From assembly GCA_014529385.2 (NCBI GenBank), contig CM043962.1, positions 38,595,098-38,659,097 of the forward strand: a DNA stretch of 64,000 bases, in the 5' to 3' direction. The stretch is from Adiantum capillus-veneris. Its lineage: Eukaryota > Streptophyta > Polypodiopsida > Polypodiales > Pteridaceae. Made by a program: the position numbers and the translations under genes. Each line of letters starts with the position of its first letter. Position 1 is the stretch's first letter. The notes beneath the pieces are model-generated. The model was not told the origin of the DNA. It saw only the letters and a list, made by a program, of their open reading frames with translations, and did not search any database. Positions 8,831 to 20,203 of this stretch are shown piece by piece.

Positions 8831-10140
8831 ACATCTCTTGTGATTAGCTTAGAGTCTTAATGCAATTGTTCTAAAATTCAGTTATATATATTGGCAATGA
8901 GAACACTCTAACTAAGAATGCTTCTCAGATTTTTTAATTTTTTTTTAATATTTTATTTTTGTGGATTTCTACACACACTCGTCAGTTCCTATGATATACG
9001 TGCGCGCGCACACACACACACATGTTGTTTGAATGTTTCAATAATACGCAAACTGACATTCCTTGCTTGATGCATCTTTATCCTTCTATTCAAGCTAAGT
9101 AGACCTTTACTTTGCCAATTTTGAATGACAAGGGTATACCTCGTGTCGTCCGCGTTATCTAACTATCAAGACATAATTAGCCTGCTTTAAGTAATTTGTA
9201 CAAGATGTAGACTCCCATCATACCCACTGCAAGTTTAATCGACAAGTTTAATTATGTGGTTTTGCGAGGCATTTTTTTAATGCACAAGAAACCTCCATTC
9301 TCTTACATCATTTTATGTCTAACTAGAAATGCATATCGTAAATGAAGGCTTCTAGGACGGAGCAGCTACGACTGTATTAATTTTGTGTTGTTTATAATTC
9401 TCCCTCACTTTTTAATCGATCCAAGGCGAATCATAATAAATGATTGTAAGTAATCGGTGTAAATTTGTCTCTTAAATTGCATTATACAATCAAATCGGAT
9501 TTGGTTCTTATATTTTATGTCTGTTTGTGGCTCTAGTGGATCTAAGCTATTAAAATTAAAACTGTAGAGTTTTCTCTTCCTACTCAGTTGTCATCCTCTC
9601 CCTATCCAAACTAAACTAATAAGGTGAAATATGCTTTTATTTTATGGTCAATTATTAACACCAAATTAACACATTTTGCATTTGCTAAGTATACTTTGGT
9701 GTCAGTTTGCTAGTTACAGTTGTCTCCTACTTGTACCTCTCTCCCCACGCACAAATTGATACATATTTTCAGATGCAGTACATCATCCAGAGTCTAATGA
9801 TTTACAAAAAGCACACAATCCTCCACATATACCATTCCACAGAGAAAAACACAGTTACATAAATTCAACGCACATGGCTTACTTATCAACTCAATTATCA
9901 TCTATTTTTTGACAGATGGTATGGTTTTTTCTTTTAACTTATCTGCATTCTCTAGCATTGTGCCAATACTTGTATTAAATGAAATTTCTACTGCGATCAT
10001 TTCACATTGACCTATGTAGCTACTCACATGAGCCGAGGTGCTTCTGCTAATGCATAACAATTTGTCATTACTTTGTTACTCAACCTTACTTCAATGTGGT
10101 GTCACGTAGGTAGTACATTTTTTATGTCTAGCCTAGTCCA
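8831..10140. other. No gene seen (short CA tract near 9003-9022)
   Basis: AT-rich sequence without a supported ORF. A short GCGCGCACACACAC tract lies at about 9003. Nothing else is recognised. Confidence 0.55.
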
Positions 10141-10154
10141 TTGGTCACCAACAC

Positions 10155-10350
10155 ATAGATTCGCCGATTTAGGCAGTGTGTAGATACTCATCTTGGTGCA
10201 GATCCGCCGATTTAGGCAGCACATTGAACATTACAAATTTATGATTTTAAATAATATCAAATGCAGATTCGTTGATTTAGGCAGCATTATTGCAGATTCG
10301 TTGATTTAGGCATCACATTTTATTGGTGTAGACTCACTGGATGAGGCAAC
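10155..10350. repeat. Irregular repeats of GATTTAGGCAG motif
   Basis: Five related copies of a roughly 25-bp motif (GCAGATTCGTTGATTTAGGC and variants) occur near 10157, 10199, 10263, 10290 and 10327, separated by 27 to 64 bp. Confidence 0.75.
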
Positions 10351-11310
10351 ACCGATCACAAAATCATGCTGCAGTGATTGGCCACCACTGTAACTGGTAT
10401 GATTTTGTTACTCGGGTACATAATGAAAGTGCTTTTGGATTCAAATATTTGGATTTTGGATTTGAAACGGATATATGTTGGTAGATATTTTAACTTGAAT
10501 TTTTGTGGGTTGTCGCGACAGTATTTATGGAATTGGATTGAGATTGATGCAAATTGATTATGATGAGTGTGACCAATGATATGCTGATTCATCACGGTAT
10601 GACATATAGTGCTTATTCTAGTGGTATGGGACACTAGAATCAGTAGTATGTGGATGACGGCAAGCATAAGCAATGTTGTCTAATTTTATGGATTTTTCTT
10701 TTACTATTTGATACACAGTTCTAATCATTGTTTTTGACAAGTATTGCTTGCAGATTTTTATCTTCGCAACTGCGGACAGTTGCTTTCCAACGGAGAGGTA
10801 TGTTATTGAATTGATATTTTATTACTTATTGCAGCTGACAGGTGGAAAAGACTGGACCGAGCTAGGCCTATGCGAATGAAAATATATACATTGTACATTT
10901 TATTATTCAAGTGCTCTTTTATGAGCTTTGGCCATTTATGACCGGCCAGCCAGTTTGTAACCAATTTGACCATTCAAGAAATCTATATAACAAATACATG
11001 CAAGAGGGAAACGGTCACTCTTGCATGGGGAGAGATTGCACCCAGTGCTCGTGTCTATTTTTCTCTCCTCTCCTCTCTTCTCTCTTGCCGTGTTGGGCAT
11101 AGCACTCCACTCTAGGAGGTGCATCTGCGCGTGCTCTTTCCCTCTCTTCCGCTCTACGTCTCTCGCTGTTCGTGTATAGCTTTGATTATGATTTCGTGGA
11201 TGTGCCACGTATACAGTTTTGTTGATTTATGGCTTGCTATGTGCTATTTTGAGTATTTTGCAGGGCTTTCCCCGCTCTCGTTTGTAGCAGGTTACATGTG
11301 GAAACTAATT
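10351..11310. other. No supported gene
   Basis: AT-rich sequence, with CT-rich stretches near 11060-11165. A TATA-like TCTATATAAC at about 10981 followed by the CT-rich part could be an LTR or promoter. I see no partner copy or coding region to confirm it. Confidence 0.4.
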
Positions 11311-12560
11311 CTTGTGGAGGCACCCTTCATTCCTCAGGTTGGTTGTTAGAGCTAGATCTGTATTTTTTAGTGTAACTCGCTTAGCATGCACCATACAAGA
11401 AACGCCATATTGGAATAAGTGCACCAAAATGTCCTCGGTGGCATCTTGTAAGGCCAATAGAGCTACAAGCTGGATACATGTAATAGAATCTGAATATCCA
11501 TCCATTATTTCTCTCACCACCCAAGAGAAAGTTGCTTTCAGTATAGTGGCTTGGTGCTCTTCTGATATTTTTGGATCTCACGTAAAGCAGCCGTGCCTGG
11601 ATTCCATCATCGTTTCTTATGTGTTGTTCATAGTGGTGGAGGAGCCGCTTGTCTGCCCCATTGAGGAGGGTCGTTTTTATACCTTTTCCTCCTCTCCTCT
11701 TGTGCTTGTTTCTCTTTGGGTGTGAGCTTGTACTTTCTCTTTTTCACACATTGTTTGGCTCTCTGAGAAATTTTTGAAGGTCTAGAGCTCCCAACCTTTG
11801 CTTAATGGACGGCTTGAGCTCTATTCTCTTTCGCTCTCCTCTTTGCCTCTACTCGTGCTTGTAAATTAGCCAAGTGAGCTCTCTCAGCCTCGGCTCTCTG
11901 CCATTCTTCTTGCTCTCTTTGCCTTCTTTGTTCTTCATGCAATCTCTGTGCTTCTCTATCAGCTGCCTCTTTCTTTTTTATCTCTCTCATTCTCTTCCTC
12001 CTCTTAGCATCTCATGCTACTGAAACATGATCACCTGTTATTACTTTGATCACCCTTTTTTTGACTCGCGGGGGGGATTTTTGCGGCATAGTCGTGGTTT
12101 CTTGAGCTTCAGGTGCAGCCGCTAGCTCCAGGTGCTACCATTGCTTGAGCTCCAGGTCTTGTTTCTTATGTGGGTCTATTTAGAGTTGCGATTGGTCCCA
12201 GATCCAGCAGAGGTGTACGATTTGCATAATATAGTGGTTGGAGATCACCAAAATTCTGTCATATGGTGTTCTGATCCGTGTTTAGAGCTGGTTGATGTGT
12301 TGGTTTATCCATTGTGGTTGAGGATGTGGATTTGAAGTGGTGGATTCTGTATGAGGTGCTGGTTGAAAATTGTTTGTGTTATCAATGGAGGTGGTGTCAT
12401 TGTTGTGCATAGTGGTGTGCTCTTGTGTATCGTCCATGTTGTCAGTGGCGGTGGTGTCATTGTTGTGCATAGTGGTGTGCTCTTGTGTATCGTCCATGTC
12501 TGCAAGATATGAGTGCATGTACGTTTGGGCTCGAGAGGATCTTCTAAAATGTGCAAACAA
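11311..12560 (-). pseudogene. Decayed gag-like ORF with Glu/Arg coiled coil and 20-residue tandem repeat
   Basis: From 12560 downwards the minus strand encodes a hydrophilic N-terminus with two copies of a 20-residue unit containing MDDTQEHTTMHNNDTT. A basic stretch (PRVKKRVIKV near 12050) and a strongly charged helix (11802-11990, REAQRLHEEQRRQREQEEW) follow. After further stops comes a segment with RRAPSHYTESNFLLGG near 11540. Frame breaks are numerous. No named domain is recognised. The style resembles the N-terminal gag-like ORFs of large plant LTR elements, such as the one at 14.5-16.9 kb. Confidence 0.4.
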
Positions 12561-12574
12561 GAAATGAACTTTAA

Positions 12575-13424
12575 GTTGTGAGTTTTGACTTATATAGTAC
12601 TTAAAGTTTTTTTTTTAAATTTTAAAACTTTTTATAAAAAATGAAAAACTCAATAAAATTACTCAAAATTAAAAAAGACTCCAAAATAAACCAAGCTTGA
12701 CCCATGGGACTAATAATTGTGGCTTTAACAAATCACTTTGCATGACAATGCATGTTAACAATAGAAATAGTTAGTGTCAGATGTTTTTTCCACCCAATGT
12801 CTGCCATCACCGCCTTGTCTCCAACCAGCGCTAGAATCAATCTTTTGCACTCAAAGCATGATATGATTGTGATCGCCTCAAGCTAGCTACTTTTCCTATT
12901 CGACATTTCAAACTTCTTTATTCTCTAGTCTTATTTCTCTCTCCCCCTGCTAAAACTCTGTAGAACCAATTGAACATTTCCTGAAGGGCATTGCTATTTT
13001 TTCTTCCACCTCCATGTCGTGTATTTTTAAAATACACTGCTTTTGCTTGATAGTGTGAGCGCTCCATTTCTTGGCTGCTCTAGATGCCTAATGAACCATA
13101 AGTGTCAAGAAAAAATGCACTATGTTCAAAAAGAATGTGCTGAAAAGAAAACAAACTTTAGTTTTGCATACAGATGTATTTCGATTGCAAAAATCAAATG
13201 TTCAACACACACTGCAATGTGTTATGTGTGTATCCCCCCAAGCATCCCCCATTTGTGCTGTAAAACTATTGACTGTAAACTTTAAGGTCTATTAGTAATG
13301 TCTTGCAATGGAGGGCGATCGAATGGAATGTTTTTTAGCTAATCAAGCAAATTAGAGAGAGAATGTGTAATGGTGAATACTGCAAGCAGGGAAGGCTGAC
13401 TATGGAGGGAAAAAGTGGAGAGTA
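12575..13424. other. No gene seen
   Basis: AT-rich sequence with homopolymer runs near 12605-12700. The small ORF at 13043-13285 has no recognisable features. Confidence 0.5.
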
Positions 13425-14251
13425 GACAAAGCTAACTCAATTAGTGCATAGAGGATACAAGAGGTTGTCAATCTCTTAGAAAACAACAAAAAACTCGCAT
13501 CTAACTCAAGATACACACAAATGACAGAAATCACCAAAATCTAATCGCTCATCGGCAAACAAGTCACAACTGTTACATCATCAAACAACATCCAAATGTT
13601 ACAAAATTTCTAGGAAATGTTTATAAGACCTAAGTACACATGCTTATGGTCTCAAATCTCACCTTAGGTCAAGTGCAAATATCGTGATTATTAACAGTAG
13701 AGTGAGTTTTTGACCTAGTCTTTTTCGATCCAGAATGCATCTAAATGCTTAGCAATGATGCCCCAATACCCTGCCTATACTTATTTTATGATTTTGAAGC
13801 TTAAATTCCTACTTATGATGAAATTAGGCCGCGGATTGGTGATGCCAAAATCTACGGACTACCATGAAATGCTTACGTCAATGCATAGAGCTCTTACCTG
13901 CGGTTGCAATGACGGCACTGCAATGTGACAACCCCGTGGAGGGAGTAGTAAGCGCGAGAACGAGAGAAGTGAGCGTCGTTAGTGACACTGTGTTTCTATT
14001 ATCCAAAACTTATAAAATACTTACAAAAATTGGCTTTTATACCTTAGCCAATGCCTTTATGGTCAAAACTAATAATTAGGGAGCTCTAACTAAAGACAAG
14101 TTGATACAATCTTGAAGCTTGTAGCCCCGGCTCATCAATTATACTGTTTATCTCGAAAGTAGGAGTTACAACATTCTCGATTTATGAAAATAATAAGTGT
14201 CTTTACAATGAAATCTCCAAAAATGTTATCCGAGTTAGCTTGCTGTTAACA
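13425..14251 (-). repeat. 3' LTR (truncated at its distal end)
   Basis: It is homologous to 24724-25555 throughout, with scattered substitutions and small indels. The upstream end starts TGTTAACAGCAAGC on the minus strand. Homology is lost near 13425, where about 80 bp at the LTR's distal end, present in the 5' LTR, are missing. Confidence 0.8.
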
Positions 14252-14266
14252 ATCCCCCCGCCTCGA
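14252..14266 (-). other. Polypurine tract of the large LTR element
   Basis: The minus strand reads GAGGCGGGGGGAT immediately before the LTR start TGTTAAC. It is purine-rich except for one C, which is acceptable for second-strand priming. Confidence 0.65.
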
Positions 14267-14490
14267 CTGTGTCGTCCCTTGACATAGCTTCATGGATTGA
14301 AGTAGTCTTTGGGTTGACGGCTGGCGAGGCGGTCTTTAAGTGCATGTAGTGCTTTCTCATATATGATTCTTCTCTCTTTGCCAAGAACCTACAAGAACTC
14401 CGTGGTGACTCTATTTTTAAGCTCAATGGATGAATAGCCAACAAATCTGGATGTAAGATTTCTTCTCACTGGCCCAAATATCTTCGTTCG

Positions 14491-15165
14491 TCAAGTGAAG
14501 AAACCTGTATAGAATGCTTCCTCAAACGCCAACATATTGCTAGAGGGCAAAAACATGCATTGGGCGTAGAAGCCGTAAAGGACTTCCTTTGAAGGCTGGC
14601 CACTTAAGTCATAACAAAGACCCTTATTGCCTTCAAGAAAATATATCCATGCTGCTCCGGCTTGCTCTGGCTCATGAAAAACTTGAATGCAGGTGAGCAG
14701 CATTTTGCAAATCTTGTACAACATGGTATATGAGAGGTTAGGAAGGCTCTTGAAGAAAGTCATGGCGCTCGTTAGGGTTTTCACCATGTATTCCTCTATT
14801 ATAGGTCCCTGCTCTAGAGCTGGTAGTCGTGGATAGTTCAACCATGTCGGCCTTTTCTTTTTCAGTGCTTCATATGCATGTCGGCTCCTTACCTTTGGTA
14901 CAGGACAAAAGGTTGGGTCTTTATGTAGTGCTGCAGGTGCTCTTGTGAACAAAATTAAATATCTCAAATTCTTGTTCAACCAACTCTCTCTCCACTTGGG
15001 GTGGATATTCTCTGAGCCTTCTACCTGCATATTTGTGTATAGTCTTTCCTTTACTTGTATTAGCTCCACTTTGATCAAGGGGTATGGCAGTGATTGTTGA
15101 TGCCACTGAGCATTGATTTGGTTGGGAGTGAGTTCAGTTACATTTACCGAGTGGAGAACTCTCAA
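14491..15165 (-). pseudogene. Element ORF, C-terminal part, unknown family
   Basis: This is a 224-residue open stretch beginning near MRVLHSVNVTELTPNQINAQ and ending at TAG/TGA near 14491. Notable parts are WRESWLNKNLRYLILFTRAP and AWIYFLEGNKGLCYDLSGQ. In the same frame upstream, separated by a stop near 15168, is a short segment with LSKAEEDALKEQIAQEAN. I do not recognise the domain. Its place just before the polypurine tract, downstream of integrase, makes it an extra 3' ORF of the element. The Athila/Tat group is known for extra ORFs in this region, but no similarity is claimed. Confidence 0.5.
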
Positions 15166-15180
15166 CTCCTAATCCATTGT

Positions 15181-16223
15181 TGCTTTCCATTCAACATTTG
15201 CTTCTTGGGCAATCTGCTCCTTTAGTGCATCTTCCTCAGCTTTAGAAAGCTGAACCATGGGCACTTGCTCAACTTCAATGAGTGGTACTTGAAAGTCTGA
15301 TCTCCTGCCAGTACTTCTGACGACTGTGTTTCTATCTCAGCAAATGAGACTAAGGGTATTCAATAGTTGGTTGCTCAAAGGGTCCTGCTTCATCTTGAGT
15401 CTCTGGTTGTCCCTCTCTCAGCAGTTGTTTAACTCTTTTTAATTCGGCTATCTCTTTGAGCAGTTGCTCTTCTCTTTGGACCCGCATCAGTGCAAGGTCT
15501 CTTCTTTGTGATTGTTCTAGCTTTAGCTCTAGCTCGAGATCCTTGTTTCTCTTTTCGAAAGTCTTATAGATTGCATCTGTTCCTTTGATCGAAGTGACAG
15601 CAGGGTTCTTACTTATTTGTCTCAAAATGGCTACTTGATCATTGATCCTTTTCTCTGAGTACTACAGAGAAGCAGTTGCTACATCGAGCTGCACTTGGAT
15701 CTTTTGGACTGATAGAGTAGTGGTTAGAAGTTCATTGGTTACTTCTGTCAGTTGGTAATCTTTGCGCTTGCAGACATCGGATAACTTGGTTAGAAGATCT
15801 CCCAGCTATTCCATTTCTTTTTTATTTCGCAACTTGGTGTTGTTCTACTTCATCTTTCAGCTCTTTGATCTGTCTTTGTAGATCTAAAATTATGTTCATC
15901 ATGTCATCTAGCTCTCCTTGTAGAGCATCGATGAATAGTTCAAGTTCCTTAGCCTTAGCACTACGGCTAAGTGTTGAGGTTCACATTTTTTCTGTCATCA
16001 GCTGCATCTACTTGACATATTCATTGACTTGCACAATGAATTCGTTGTTTGTTTTCCAATCTTTAGGCTCTACCTGAGGTTGTCTAGATTTTTTGGCCAT
16101 TTCAGGTTGTGGATCCTTGGGTGGTGCTGTGGTGGTTGCTTGTGGTTGCAGCAGGGGTTCTACTTCTCCTTGAGGTGTTGCGGTTGCCTCAACTGCTTCT
16201 TCTTCTTGAGGCTTAGTAGATGC
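15181..16223 (-). pseudogene. Element ORF, central coiled-coil part
   Basis: Successive minus-strand frames encode long heptad-like helices, e.g. LELELKLEQSQRRDLALMR and EEQLLKEIAELKRVKQLL (15350-15625), and further upstream ALQGELDDMMNIILDLQRQ (about 15880-15950). Stops and frameshifts separate the pieces. Low-complexity Gln/Glu/Pro sequence lies near 16100-16200. It is most likely one long coiled-coil protein joining the flanking parts. Confidence 0.5.
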
Positions 16224-16907
16224 CTAAGCTGTTTCTGGTTGTGTGGTCGTAGAAGATTCTACCTCAATTTGTTCTGTTTCTTTTGGCTGCTCAAAACTTG
16301 TTGCTGCCTGTTGCTCAGGCTCTTTTTCCTTGGCTTCCCCACCCTCATTGGGTTTAGCTATTGGTGAAGGGTTTGGGCTTGGCATGGGATGGTCTGCTTG
16401 CTCCATAGTGGGTGAAGTGGGTTTTAAAGACACATTCCCCTAGTCGTGATGTGACTCACCTTGTTCGGCAGCCTCTGCTTGTCTTTGTTGTTCGGCTGCT
16501 TCCTCCTTTCCTTTCTTTTCAGCTTCTTGAGCTTCTTTCAACTTTAAGGCTTCTACCTCTGCATACATGCGTTCAAGAAAAATCGTGGGATCCTCTGCTC
16601 CTTTCCTTGCAGGGTTCTTGGTTCTGGGTCCCCTTATATCTCTTGGAACCCATCTTTCAGGGTCCTCACTTGCAGCTTGACGGCTTCTTTCATAAGTCTG
16701 CTTTTCTCTTTCAAACATCGCCTTCTTTTGCTGAGGTACTTCTTGGTGTGCGGCTACTGGTTTCTTTTTCATCTCTTCAATTCTTGCGCGTATTTCTTCG
16801 TTGTCCGAGCTCTCACTGCTATGAGCTTCGTGGGAGCTTTCTGTAGATTCTTCGTCTGACTTATATACTCTCTTTGATGAGCGTGTGGTTCTTGGAGAAG
16901 GTTGCAC
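16224..16907 (-). pseudogene. Element ORF, N-terminal part (Glu/Ser-rich, gag-like)
   Basis: It starts MQPSPRTTRSSKRVYKSD at 16907. An acidic serine-rich segment (SDEESTESSHEAHSSES) is followed by ERWVPRDIRGPRTKNPARKG and a long Glu/Ala/Lys helix. A stop at 16440 interrupts the same low-complexity protein, which continues with EGGEAKEKEPEQQAATSFEQ. No zinc knuckle was seen. Function is unknown; a nucleocapsid-like or structural role is only a guess. Confidence 0.5.
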
Positions 16908-17049
16908 GGATACAATCTAGGTGTTCTGATCTGGGGCTAGCGGCAAATTATCGGCCATTCCAATAGCACGATATGCTATTCTAGTCAGTACTTCAGGGGT
17001 GCCCAAATATGTGATCTTAACTTCTTTCTTCGTGCCTTTTAGTGTAGAG

Positions 17050-17720
17050 ATCAAAATTATGCAGTTCAGGAAAAAATTACAACAAAAGTAAATAATCGTG
17101 ATTATTTACAGCTGGGGATTTTTCCCAATTTTTTGCATTTTTGACATCATAGGCTTGAAACATATAACATTTAGGTGCTCTGAGTGAAGTGTGGGCTCAT
17201 TTGAGTGCACCAGGTGGAAATGGTGTCAGATTTAGGCTTTTAATCTCTAAAATAGTAGATATAATGAGATTTTGAGTTTTTGAGATCCAAACTTGTTCAA
17301 ACTTGGTGAGTGGACTTGGGACATTATGTTCTTTGGTCCCATAAGGTCAAAGTTGCAGATTTCATCCATTTTGACAAGAAAGTAAATAATTGCGATTATT
17401 AACCTTTTCATGAAAATGTACATTTTTTTGTTGCAACTTGGTTCTAGGCATGATGTAGACTCTGTGTATGAGATATGGGGTGATTTGGATTAAAAAATGT
17501 AACAGATAACTCAAAAACTGGATTGAAAAGACTTTGGTGCGTTTTTTGACAATTCTCAAGTTTTTCTTGGTCATTAAGGCTCTTACTTCAAATGTGTCAT
17601 GTAATAGATGTGTACACGTGATAGGTGAGGTGAAGAGATCATTTTCAAGCCAAACAAGCACAAAAGTAAATAATTGCGATTATTTAGAGCAGTCAATTTT
17701 TTTGCAAGACTTGATAATTT
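17050..17720. repeat. About 285-bp tandem repeats with central palindrome (block 1)
   Basis: The inverted motif GTAAATAATYG + CGATTATTTAC (with variants) lies at 17088-17109, 17382-17403 and 17666-17687, spaced 294 and 284 bp. Between them are diverged copies of sequence with phrases like CTTGTGAGTG and TGCAACTTGG. The same unit recurs at 22.96-24.09 kb. Confidence 0.8.
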
Positions 17721-19159
17721 GATGACCTACACATACTCAATACATCTAAAACAAGTCCTAAATTGAATTTGGTAAAATTTTGTCCTGTCGGCATCACTTC
17801 GTGCTTCTGTCGACTTTGAAATCACCAATTTTTGTGACTAGATGGCCTGTGGAGTTGGTTAGTCACTTTTGCAGCTATGGGCTTGTCCGCTACATAGTCC
17901 TGATGCTACCCATCCAATTTTGGCCCATTTGGAGTCTATTTGACTTCATATGTCAAATTTGACGCTTAGTAGCCTTCGAGCTATTTTTTGCTTTTTGAGA
18001 GCTTGCCTTGACTGTTTTCATGAAACCATCCATGTACATTGTGTATAGACCTAGTCTATAAGCTCTCTATGGAGTCAGAATCCAATTTTGGCATCTCGCA
18101 AAAACCTAGATTTTCTACTTGGGACCCCCTTCTACCCCTGCCAAATGGTAATCTAGTGATATAGAAGTGCTCTATTATAAAGGGGCATGCTATAGTTCAA
18201 GTCTCGTTGAATTTGGTTTAGTTGACATGCCACTATGGTCAATTTTGGGTCGTAGGACTTCATGCACTGCTGGGTTTCTAGGGTTTTTTCATGATCCTAG
18301 ATTTGCTAGAATTGTTCATTGATAAGCTTAGAAATTACCCCTCATGTCTCGTTTGAAACGGCACTGTAAAAGGACGACTGTGGACTCCGGAAATCGTGCG
18401 CGAAGAAGGTCGAGAGCTCTCTCCTCCAAGAGTGACTAGTGGAAATGAGGTGATTTTGGACTACCTTGGATATTTATACTCAGACTTTCCAAACTATTTT
18501 TCCCCAAATTCCCCTGTTAGTCCTACTAAGTCGTGAAATCTATGTTAGACTCAAAAGTTTCTTCAATCGGATTCCGGTAGCTCATTCTGCAAGAATTTGT
18601 GAAAGTAGGCCTTGGCAACCTAATTTAGGCTTCCCGCTTCCATCTGTCGATTCGATTGCAATTTTTTGTGCCTGTCCACCTTATCGTTCTAATTATCAGT
18701 GTATCTTCAGTTTCTCCATCTAAGCTCATTTGCTATTTATTATTAATGTTTGACCTGTTTATTGAAAAAATCAAAGAAAATTATAAAATGCGCTAAAAAA
18801 GCAAAGTAAAAATTCAATAATTAAGAAAATCCATTGAGAAACACTGCTTCATTGTTTTTTTGGTGGATTTTCCTTTTTTAAGTCCCAGTATCAAGAAAAA
18901 ATGATGAAAATAATAAAAAAGGATCATTTTTTGATGATTTTTTGATAGTATATACACTATTTACACTCATCGGGGAGATGTTATCAGTTAAAATTTCCTT
19001 GTTGATGATTTGTAAGGGCATTATTAAGTAATTTTACAAAAAATCACACGTTAACATTAAACTTTTTCCTCCCTCTTCAAACATTGCCCTTAATTACTTA
19101 GTTCCCTTCCACCCCTCCTAGATGGCGTACTCCGGGACGACTGTGTGCATGGGTTGAAC
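17721..19159. other. Non-coding internal region of the large LTR element
   Basis: No supported ORF. Sequence style resembles the repeat blocks (CAAATTTGGTC-type phrases). The segment 18760-18970 is very AT-rich. It separates the protease from the coiled-coil ORF. Confidence 0.5.
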
Positions 19160-19167
19160 AATCGTGT

Positions 19168-19790
19168 TTATGCATAGCCTTGGTTGGCTCTACCATGATT
19201 TTGAAGATCAATGCAATTCAAACCATCATGTTGTTCAAGAGTTGAGTCTCGAGTAATTAACTCAAGCGTTTCTGACATCGAGGTTTTTGTTTGCTGTCTC
19301 CCAAAGAGTAAATCTTGTAGCTTGTGTGCTCTTTGCTTTATTGTACCATCAGGATGATTTGACACGCTGATTTCTTAAGCTGTGAGTATCAATTATGATA
19401 ACTGTTGAGCTTTAACTCACCATTGGTATCTTGGTTTTTCTCCAATGAAATGTTGTGGTCGAGTGTTTTGAGGCTTAACCCTCCATTGCTTCATCTGTTT
19501 TACAATTTGTGGAGAAGATAAGTCCTCCTTTTTCCTCCAAATCCATTGTGTTTTGTGTTCCTTACTCGAAGATTCTCTTCTTTGTGTTTTGAACCTTGGA
19601 ACCGTCTTTGGTACGGTAGATGATGTTTTGGGCACCCAGATTTGAATCGACTTGTCCTTAAGTTGTGCTTTTGGTACCCAAATTTGCGTGAATCCTTGCA
19701 TGCTACTTGTAGCATTTTCTTGTCGATAGGATGAAAAAGATTGATTGATTTGTGGTTGTACTTCTGGTAACCTCCTTTCCATTCCTCTTT
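19168..19790 (-). pseudogene. Post-protease ORF of the large LTR element
   Basis: A basic, Gln/Lys-rich reading follows the protease on the minus strand. It includes two IWVPK motifs and SSSKEHKTQWIWRKKEDLSS, with stops near 19417. A further short open piece (19168-19365, LQDLLFGRQQTKTSMSETL) follows. No domain is recognised, and reverse transcriptase motifs are absent. Confidence 0.4.
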
Positions 19791-19799
19791 GCTTGGTGC

Positions 19800-20200
19800 A
19801 AGTGGAGCAATGAGCTGTCTGCCTTTAGGTGATAGCTTGAGATGATTGGTATCCCAATCTGGTACTGCCTTGTACGTTCGCATCCATGAGATTCCAAGAA
19901 TCATTGTTTCATTCATGTGTTCATCTGGTAAGCATATAAACTGATGAGGACATGAACATCCATGTACTATCACATTTAAGTTGACTACTCCCAATGTCGG
20001 TGTTGGGTTCTTGTTGCATCCTTTAATAGTCGATATTCCTGAAGTCAAACATTGATTCGTTACTTTCTTGTACATGGAATAACTGACTGTATTTACTCAA
20101 GCACCTGTATCAACTAATGCATTTGTGCTATGCTTGTTCAACTGTACTTTGATACGAAGGTCATTCCATCTAACCATTCATCATCTATTGATACTGCATC
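19800..20200 (-). pseudogene. Retropepsin-like aspartic protease domain
   Basis: The minus strand encodes NALVDTGA at about 20125-20101, the catalytic motif, directly followed by an in-frame TGA. After that come VNTVSYSMYKKV, PTLGVVNLNVIVHG and ETMILGISWMRTYKA. The last matches the flap-to-ILG(x)xW region of gypsy proteases. It lies downstream of the integrase C-terminus on the same strand, opposite to normal pol order. Confidence 0.7.
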
Positions 20201-20203
20201 TTT

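Noticed and set aside
11312-11725. 137-residue plus-strand ORF
   Set aside because: It overlaps minus-strand gag-like coding, has no recognisable domain, and looks like a shadow.
16029-16443. Plus-strand Leu/Cys/Phe-rich ORFs opposite the coiled-coil region
   Set aside because: They are antisense shadows of the Glu/Gln-rich minus-strand protein.
14491-16907. Reverse transcriptase or env assignment for the 3' ORF of the large element
   Set aside because: No YxDD, no convincing membrane segment and no surface/transmembrane pattern. It was left as unknown.
19500-20075. Start of a new, separate retrotransposon at the protease
   Set aside because: No LTR or primer site separates it from the integrase, and the integrase C-terminal tail runs almost into it. 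Fusion of two elements is still possible and is stated in the finding.
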